Shown here: piece after piece, positions 6,872 to 11,702 of the stretch
Position numbering within the stretch: position 1 is the first letter of the stretch
Layout of the letters: the number at the start of each line of letters is the position of its first letter
Source: Acanthamoeba castellanii str. Neff
Lineage: Eukaryota > Discosea > Longamoebia > Acanthamoebidae
Direction of reading: 5' to 3'
DNA length: 11,702 nucleotides
NCBI RefSeq assembly: GCF_000313135.1
Contig: NW_004457380.1
Coordinates: 28,798-40,499 of the forward strand
The notes under the pieces: model-generated
What the model was told of the DNA's origin: nothing
Databases searched by the model: none
What the model saw: only the letters and a program-made list of their open reading frames with translations
Program-made: the position numbers and the translations under genes

Positions 6872-8957
6872 ATGGATCCTTCACACCAGCTGGCTTTCGG
6901 CCAGAACGCGGATGCGCACAACGCTGCCTGGAACCAGCGACCAGCCCTCGAAATGGTACATCCCCTCGCGGCTTGGGAGATCACCGTACCATGTTCGGAT
7001 TTTTTTATTTTTATTATTTTGTTTTTCGGTTTTCAACAAGCCACACCGAGCTTACCCCAGTGATCTTGGTGTTGTTGTCATCGCGATGATGGTGATCATC
7101 TTAGGTGGGCTCGGACGAATTGAAAAATTTGGAGCGGGTCCTCATGATGAACTGGAGTACCATGCAGCAGCCGCAGCCAACCCAGCCTCAGCCGCAGCAG
7201 CAGCAACCGCAACCGCAACCCCAGCCTCCTACTTCGCTCAGCGACAGTCTTCAGCTCAATCCCTACCTGCTTCAAATGATGCAAGTACAGGCGGCGCAGC
7301 AGCAATCTTCCGTCCAGACCATCCCCGTTCATCAATCGCCACCGCAGCCCCGCCACGCCGCGCAGCGAAGCGCCAACGGCGGCGCTAGCAACGATCAGCA
7401 GCAACAGGCCTTCCAGCCGGTGATCCAGTATCCATTCGTGCCCTTCTGGACCGCCTGCCCCCTGCCCTTCTCGCCTCTGGCCTACCCTCAGATCATCATG
7501 CCGCCCTCCGCCATGGCCCCGCAACAGATCGGCCCTCAGCTTCTCCGCCCCATCAATTGGCAGCAGATGCCCATGCCCAACTTCCAGGCGCCCCACCAGC
7601 GCTCGCAGCCCCCTACGCCCCAGTCCACCTCTACCGCCTCCTCGACCCCCCTCCACACCCCGCTTCTGCCTCAGTCGACGCCCGGCACGCCGGCCTACCC
7701 CATGATGGGCGGCTCCGAGAAGAAGTCAGAGTACGAGGAGAAGCTCGAGCGCTACCGCGAGAAGCGAATGAAGCGCAAGTGGTCTCGAATGCCCGACCAG
7801 AGGCTCTCCCAGGCTGCGCAGAACCGATCCCGCGACGAAAACGGCAAGTTCACCTGCGACGACAAGGTTGCCGTCATCTCCTCCTACGAGGCCTCGCAAA
7901 AGGCCGACTACCTCCAGAAGCAGCTTGACGGTACGACGCCGCAGCCCTCCTCCTCGTTGTTCTACTCGTTGCGCGCCCGACCCCCTCCCCTTAGCACGAG
8001 AGATCTCTTTTCTCATCATGAATGTTGTCTGCAACCTCGCGCGCTTTCACAGAGCTGAAAGAGCAACTCAGCCGGAGTCAATTCGAATCGAAGCTTCTTC
8101 GCGAAAAGCTGGTCCACACGGAACGAGAGCTGGGCGTCTTGAGGAGCAACCAACCGACTCCCAAGGCCATTCCCGACGACATGTACCAACGGTAAGTTCG
8201 ATCGCGCGTTACTTGCGGCTTTAGTGCGTACATGGTGGCGGCCAATCGTCGACAAGTGCTCACTCTCGCGTTCATCTATGCAGGCAAGTGGTAGCACATG
8301 CTCAAATGCCACAGGCCTGTCAAGGCGACCTTTTTGCATGTGCGGAAGACGGCATAATTTATTCGCCTTTCAAGTACGTGCTTGCTTCACCAGTTCTGGT
8401 GCTTGCTTCACCAGTTCTGGCCTCTCTATTTAAAATCAAAGCGCACCGCTCACGCCGCCTTCTCATCAACAACAACAGGGGCGGTAACGCGATCCTAGCG
8501 CCCTTCAAGGAGAAGGTCGACTTCTCGCAGAAGAAGCAGGATCTGAGGCCAATCAACTCACCCTTCCTCCAAGTCGGTAAGGATACTTTCCTGTCATCTA
8601 TATTCGATACTTCTCGGATGGACATGAGGGGGAGTGGTGAGGGGAGCGATGGTGAACGGGAGTATGAAGACCAGGAGCGAAGGCTAGGTAACGACACAAA
8701 GTCTTTGGACAAGACTTCCCCTCCTTTATCCATCCCTATCTATCCATCCCTATTGGACGGTCCGCTACCAACCCCTCAACGTCACCCGACTAACAAGCAA
8801 CCTTAACCGTTTCCTCTCCCCGTACACACTTTTAGAACGAGAGTTTGAGCGAGTAACACAAGAGCAGTGGATCGAAGAATTCTTGGAGCTCGAAACGCCG
8901 CAGGACGGCGAGGAGATGAACTATTCCGACGACGGGTCCTACTACAGCAGCGGCTAG
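6872..8957 (+). CDS. Glutamine-rich protein with CCT-like basic motif and coiled coil, putative transcription regulator
   Basis: Six exons: 6872-6955, 7105-7930, 8053-8191, 8284-8373, 8479-8576 and 8836-8957, with matching phases, give 452 residues and a TAG stop. The N-terminal third is Gln/Pro-rich (about 48-65 and beyond), the middle is Pro/Ser/Thr-rich. Residues of about 241-278 carry the CCT signature: RYREKRMKRKW at 244-254, then QRLSQAAQNRSRDENGKF at 260-277. Compare RYREKRK.R.F..RY.SRK..A..R.R..GRF in plant CONSTANS/TOC1-type proteins, where CCT mediates nuclear import and DNA or NF-Y-type binding. Residues of about 286-343 form heptad-like helix (YLQKQLDELKEQL; KLLREKLVHTERELGVL). 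The C-terminal 100 residues are unrecognised and end in an acidic, Tyr/Ser tail. The start at 6872 is the first in-frame ATG; an out-of-frame ATG at 6861 may be spliced away. A nuclear role is inference from the motif. Confidence 0.85.
7741..7857 (+). other. CCT-like motif coding segment
   Basis: This segment codes for residues 241-279 and lies wholly in the second exon. RYREKR is identical to the plant CCT core. The following basic cluster KRKW keeps an aromatic where CCT has Phe. The end GKF matches the CCT closing GRF. The central RY.SRK is replaced by QRLSQAA, so this is a divergent copy. Confidence 0.75.
8378..8419 (+). repeat. Perfect 21-nt tandem duplication at an intron start
   Basis: The unit beginning GTGCTTGCTTCACC occurs twice back to back (8378-8398 and 8399-8419) within the intron 8374-8478 of the CCT gene. 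The first copy starts four bases after the donor GT. The second copy creates another CTG|GTGC context. It looks like a recent slippage or repair event. Confidence 0.9.
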
Positions 8958-9518
8958 TCGGTGCCACCGACGAGCAACACAACGAAGAGGGAGAGAGGGT
9001 GGGAGGAGGAGGCGTGCAACCGCAACAGCAAGTGATCGAGAGTGACAGAAAGGGAGTAGCGAGGAGGTGGAAGTGGAAGAAATGCGGCGAGAGGACGGCG
9101 ACCGGTGCGAGGATCAACCGAGGGTTCGAGCGGACGTCCGGCTCTTCATCGACCTCTGCGATTCGGGTTTCTGGGAGAACAGTCTTCTTCCCAGCGGGGC
9201 GCGACTCAACCCCGACGGCGTCGACCACGACCACGACCGGTGACGGCGGGGCGCTCTACTCCGCAACCGCCGTCGCCGCCGCGTTGAACAACGTCGACCA
9301 GCCGTCGCGAGCGACATCGCTCTCCAATGTACATTCGCTTCTACCGACAGGCGACAGAGACTACGAGAAGACGACGACGACAGCGGTGGGAGGGCGACCG
9401 GGACTGGTGCGCGGCGGAGCGGAGGCGAGGACTTTATTTATTTATTCCTCTTCTCTCCTCTTTCTCTCTTCTCTCTTTTCGACTCCTCGCCTCTGCACGC
9501 CGTCCACCGTGCGCGACT

Positions 9519-9650
9519 ATGGAAGACACTCGCGCCGGATTCGACGACGAACACACACCGCCCGTCATCGCCAGTCCCAGCCCACCACCGCGTACCGCCA
9601 TCGACACCCTCTTATCCACGGCACCACCGCCACCTTCACTCAGCGCGTGA
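9519..9650 (+). CDS. Candidate small ORF, 43 residues, unknown
   Basis: ATG at 9519 (GCGACTATGG context) to TGA 9648-9650 codes for an acidic then Pro/Ser-rich peptide (MEDTRAGFDDEHTPPVIASP, then PPPRTAIDTLLSTAPPPPSL). It follows a strong CT-rich tract at about 9446-9482. The composition is more protein-like than that of the surrounding frames, but the length is short and no family is recognised. It may simply be a chance frame in the long 3'UTR of the CCT gene. Confidence 0.2.
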   Translation: MEDTRAGFDDEHTPPVIASPSPPPRTAIDTLLSTAPPPPSLSA

Positions 9651-9791
9651 CCATCCTCACCTCCTCGGCCACCTTCACCCCCACTTCATCACTTGCCATC
9701 GCAGCCAGGCACGACTTCACCACGAAATCACCAAAAACACAAACCAAATAAAAAAACAACTAAAAGTAACATACGAAAACCTGTACTTTTC

Positions 9792-9797
9792 AATAAA
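9792..9797 (+). terminator. Candidate poly(A) signal AATAAA for the CCT gene
   Basis: AATAAA lies in an AT-rich stretch 835 nt after the CCT stop. Another copy lies at 9747-9752. If used, the 3'UTR would be about 0.8 kb, long for such a compact genome. Confidence 0.35.
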
Positions 9798-9847
9798 ACA
9801 AATAATTAAAACCAACACTCAGAGATAAATAGAGCTAAATTGGTATA

Positions 9848-9857
9848 TTTATTTATT
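9848..9857 (-). terminator. Candidate poly(A) signal of the PP2C gene
   Basis: On the minus strand two overlapping AATAAA hexamers are read from 9857 to 9848, within AAATAAATAAATATACC. They lie about 40 nt after the PP2C stop codon at 9894, a suitable distance for 3' processing. Confidence 0.5.
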
Positions 9858-9893
9858 TGTTTTACACCCAATCGCTTTCTCTCTTCTTCGCAT

Positions 9894-11653
9894 TTACTGC
9901 TGCTGCTGGCGGTCCCAGTGGAAGTAGATGACGAGGACGGTGATGTTGTCCGTGCTGCCCTTCTTGTAGGCGGCCTCCACCAGCGCCTTGGCCGCGTCCT
10001 CCGCGTCGCTGTCCTCCTTGGCCTGCTCCTTCGCGATGAAGGCCACCGCCTCGTCGGCCGTGATCACGTCCCACAGCTGAACAGAGAGCAAGAAAAGGGT
10101 TGCACCACACCCACCACACGAGCGTTGCGTGAGCACTCAGAACAACAGCGCGCGCGCGTGGGAAAGGGCCAGGCCGTACGCCGTCACAAGCGATGATGCA
10201 GAACTTGTGCTTGTTGGGCTGCAGCGTGAGGGTCGTCACGTAGGGCTCTGCACACACAAACGCGACGACGACAAGAGCACACAACAGTTGATGTGATGAG
10301 GGACCCTCTAAAGGCACAACAACAAACATCCGGGGCTCGTCCGTACCGGCAATGAGGCCCGAATTTTTGCCACCCGTGAACTCCTTGGCCTTGAACCCAT
10401 AGTCGCCACTGCCACACACATGGCCACCACCCCACGCAGCACCGCGGTCAGCAGCAGGTGAGGCGAGTAGCTTGCAGTGTGTGGGTGGGTGGTGGTGGGG
10501 TACATGGCACGGGAAATGGCGATGGACATGAGGTCCGGGTTGAACTGGGGGTGGCCCACTCGGTCCCGGTGAATGATGCCGCCCTCCTTCACCTGGAGGA
10601 GGAAGGAGACGTACGTTGACCACCAACGCCTCGCAGGGGATGGGAGGAGAGGGAGAGGGGGGATGCAGGCGTACGACTCGTTCGCCCTCGGCCTTGTTCT
10701 TCTTGGGGTTGTGCACCTCGGTGACTGCGATGGCCTGCAGCTGCTCCGCTTCATCTGGTTCCCCGCCAATAGGACGAAAATAAACAATAAATATACAAAT
10801 AAATATAAATATACAAAAATAAATATAAATATATATAAAAAAATATAGAAATATGGTAACGAACCGGAGGCGGCGACGACTACTTCGGTGTCGCCGACGT
10901 TGCCCACGATGATGTCGTTGTCCTTCACCACCACAACCGCAGCGGTGGTACCTGTTCGCGCGTATCGACAGCGTAGCGTGAGCTCCACCCGCGCGTGTGT
11001 GCGGTGTGCGCGTGTGTGGCGTGTAGTGTGTGGTACCGGAGCACTCCTTCTTCTGGTCGGCGATGCCCATCCACTGGTCCTCGACCTCGAGGAACGCCTC
11101 CCGCAGCGCCTTGGAGAGCACCTCTGCGTGTGCGGTGCACAAACAAAGCACCGCTCGTGATCTGAGTGCCGGTTCCCCGGGGGCTGCGGTGGGCAGGTGG
11201 TGGAGTGCGAACCGGCCGATGTCTGGTTGCCGCTCTGCGTGATCTTGTCGCCGAAGATCTTGTCAAAGTGCTGGCCCACCCACTCCGAGGCCTGGTTTGT
11301 CGAGAGAGACGGGCACGGCCGGGGTGAGCAGCAACGCGAAAGGGGAAGCTGTGAGCGACGCGAGGCGCTGAGCAACGGGGCGGTCACCTTTTCGCCGCCG
11401 TGGCCGTCGTAGACGCCGAAGAAGGCGAACGGGCGCTGGGCCTCCTCTTCCTCTTCTCCTTCACTGTACGTTGTTATTGAGTACGTGTGCGATCAGCACC
11501 GCACACGCACACAAACACACACACACACACACACGAGAGAGAAAGAGAGGTACAGCAGCTTGGGCACGGCCGAGTGGGCGTCCTCCTGCGTCTTTCGCCG
11601 CCCCTGGATGCTCCAAATGCCATAGTCCAACCGCAGCGGCGAGCCCTTACCTT
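9894..11653 (-). CDS. PP2C-family (PPM) Mg/Mn-dependent Ser/Thr protein phosphatase, N-terminus missing
   Basis: Ten exons in reading order: 11653-11554, 11463-11388, 11291-11213, 11123-11037, 10951-10865, 10754-10675, 10592-10504, 10408-10347, 10247-10180 and 10076-9894 (TAA stop). Phases match and give 302 visible residues. The first visible exon starts inside a codon after CCGGCAG, so the start lies beyond the right edge. Family motifs appear in order: QGRRKTQEDAH (16-26), FFGVYDGHGG (47-56), SGTTAAVVVVKDNDIIVGNVGD (113-134), SRAIGD (196-201), IIACDGLWDVIT (237-248) and GSTDNITVLVI (282-292). Equivalents of the human PP2C-alpha residues Arg33, Glu37, Asp38, Asp60, His62, Asp239 and Asp282 are present, so an active phosphatase is expected. 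No signal peptide or membrane segment is seen in the visible part. Oddities are TEVHNP at 154-159, where the family usually has an Asp, and a six-residue Gln/Trp-rich end. Confidence 0.93.
10775..10856. repeat. AT-rich repeated tract filling a PP2C intron
   Basis: The intron 10755-10864 is almost pure A/T over about 80 bases, in contrast to its GC-rich exons. It contains an 18-nt unit AAATAAATATAAATATAC at 10797-10814, repeated with one change at 10817-10834. On the sense (minus) strand it is U-rich, which could help splicing in a GC-rich background. Confidence 0.8.
10991..11033. repeat. (GT)n-like tract in a PP2C intron
   Basis: The plus strand reads an interrupted GT/GCGT repeat within the intron 10952-11036. 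The transcribed pre-mRNA (minus sense) is therefore CA-rich. It is complementary in type to the tract at 11501-11534. Confidence 0.8.
11501..11534. repeat. (CA)n microsatellite in a PP2C intron
   Basis: The plus strand reads an almost pure CA repeat, followed by a GA run (to about 11550), inside the intron 11464-11553. The pre-mRNA therefore carries a CU run then GU repeats shortly after the splice donor. Confidence 0.85.
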
Positions 11654-11702
11654 CTGCCGGCCAAGAACACACACGCGCACCGCACCGCACACACCACCGC
11701 CG

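Larger units (their letters stand above)
8958..9893. other. Tail-to-tail intergenic region with probable long 3'UTRs
   Basis: The 936 bases lie between the stop of the CCT gene (plus) and the stop of the PP2C gene (minus). The first 780 bases remain GC-rich with simple CGA/CCA runs; after about 9750 the sequence becomes AT-rich. Plus-strand AATAAA occurs at 9747-9752 and 9792-9797. Minus-strand AATAAA lies at 9857-9848. A long open frame (8867-9751, plus) overlaps the last CCT exon in another frame but is a low-complexity Arg/Thr/Ser reading that I do not accept as a gene. A 43-residue ORF at 9519-9650 is listed separately. TTTATTTATTTATT at 9432-9445 precedes a long CT tract (about 9446-9482). 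Confidence 0.5.

Noticed and set aside
8867..9751. A 294-codon open frame on the plus strand overlapping the last CCT exon
   Set aside because: It has no ATG near its start and a TGA just upstream in the same frame. It overlaps the supported CCT exon in another phase, and its product is an Arg/Thr/Ser-rich low-complexity chain with no motif. Chance openness is common at this GC content.
1..11702. tRNA, rRNA, CRISPR arrays, insertion sequences, prophage or bacterial operons
   Set aside because: No cloverleaf with T-loop consensus, spaced direct repeats, transposase motifs or Shine-Dalgarno-led gene strings were seen. All supported genes are eukaryotic in structure.

Overview
This window is nuclear DNA of a GC-rich, intron-dense protist. 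It shows many short spliceosomal introns (55-149 nt), GT..AG boundaries, AATAAA-type signals near 3' ends, no bacterial ribosome binding sites or operons, and several genes on both strands. The intron size, strong G/C third-position bias and protein types suggest an amoebozoan such as Acanthamoeba. That assignment is inference; no rRNA or marker gene is present. Exon models were built by hand from reading-frame continuity, splice sites and protein-family motifs.

Layout. (1) 19-2048, minus strand: N-terminal part of an SLC13/DASS sodium-coupled anion transporter (8 exons visible, 3' end off the left edge). (2) 2049-2704: divergent intergenic region. (3) 2705-3541, plus: single-exon orphan protein of 278 residues with a poly-threonine tract and an acidic C-terminal region. 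(4) 3931-5988, plus: 12-exon, 338-residue PQ-loop (MtN3/SWEET-like fold) membrane protein. (5) 5989-6871: intergenic region with an AT-rich patch, a perfect 21-bp palindrome and a possible 5'UTR intron. (6) 6872-8957, plus: 6-exon, 452-residue glutamine-rich protein with a CCT-like basic motif followed by a coiled coil, a likely nuclear regulator. (7) 8958-9893: long tail-to-tail region with probable 3'UTRs and a small candidate ORF. (8) 9894-11653, minus: PP2C-family (PPM) Ser/Thr phosphatase, 10 exons visible, with only the N-terminus off the right edge.

The genes look like ordinary unlinked housekeeping or regulatory loci: two membrane transporters, one signalling phosphatase, one putative transcription regulator and one orphan. 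Nothing shows that they work in one pathway. I see no mobile element, CRISPR array, rRNA or tRNA, and no multi-gene system. The points of interest are the unusual GTAC-rich splice donors, the CCT plus coiled-coil architecture outside plants, substitutions at conserved sites in the transporter and phosphatase, complementary GU/CA repeats in two phosphatase introns, and the 21-bp palindrome.
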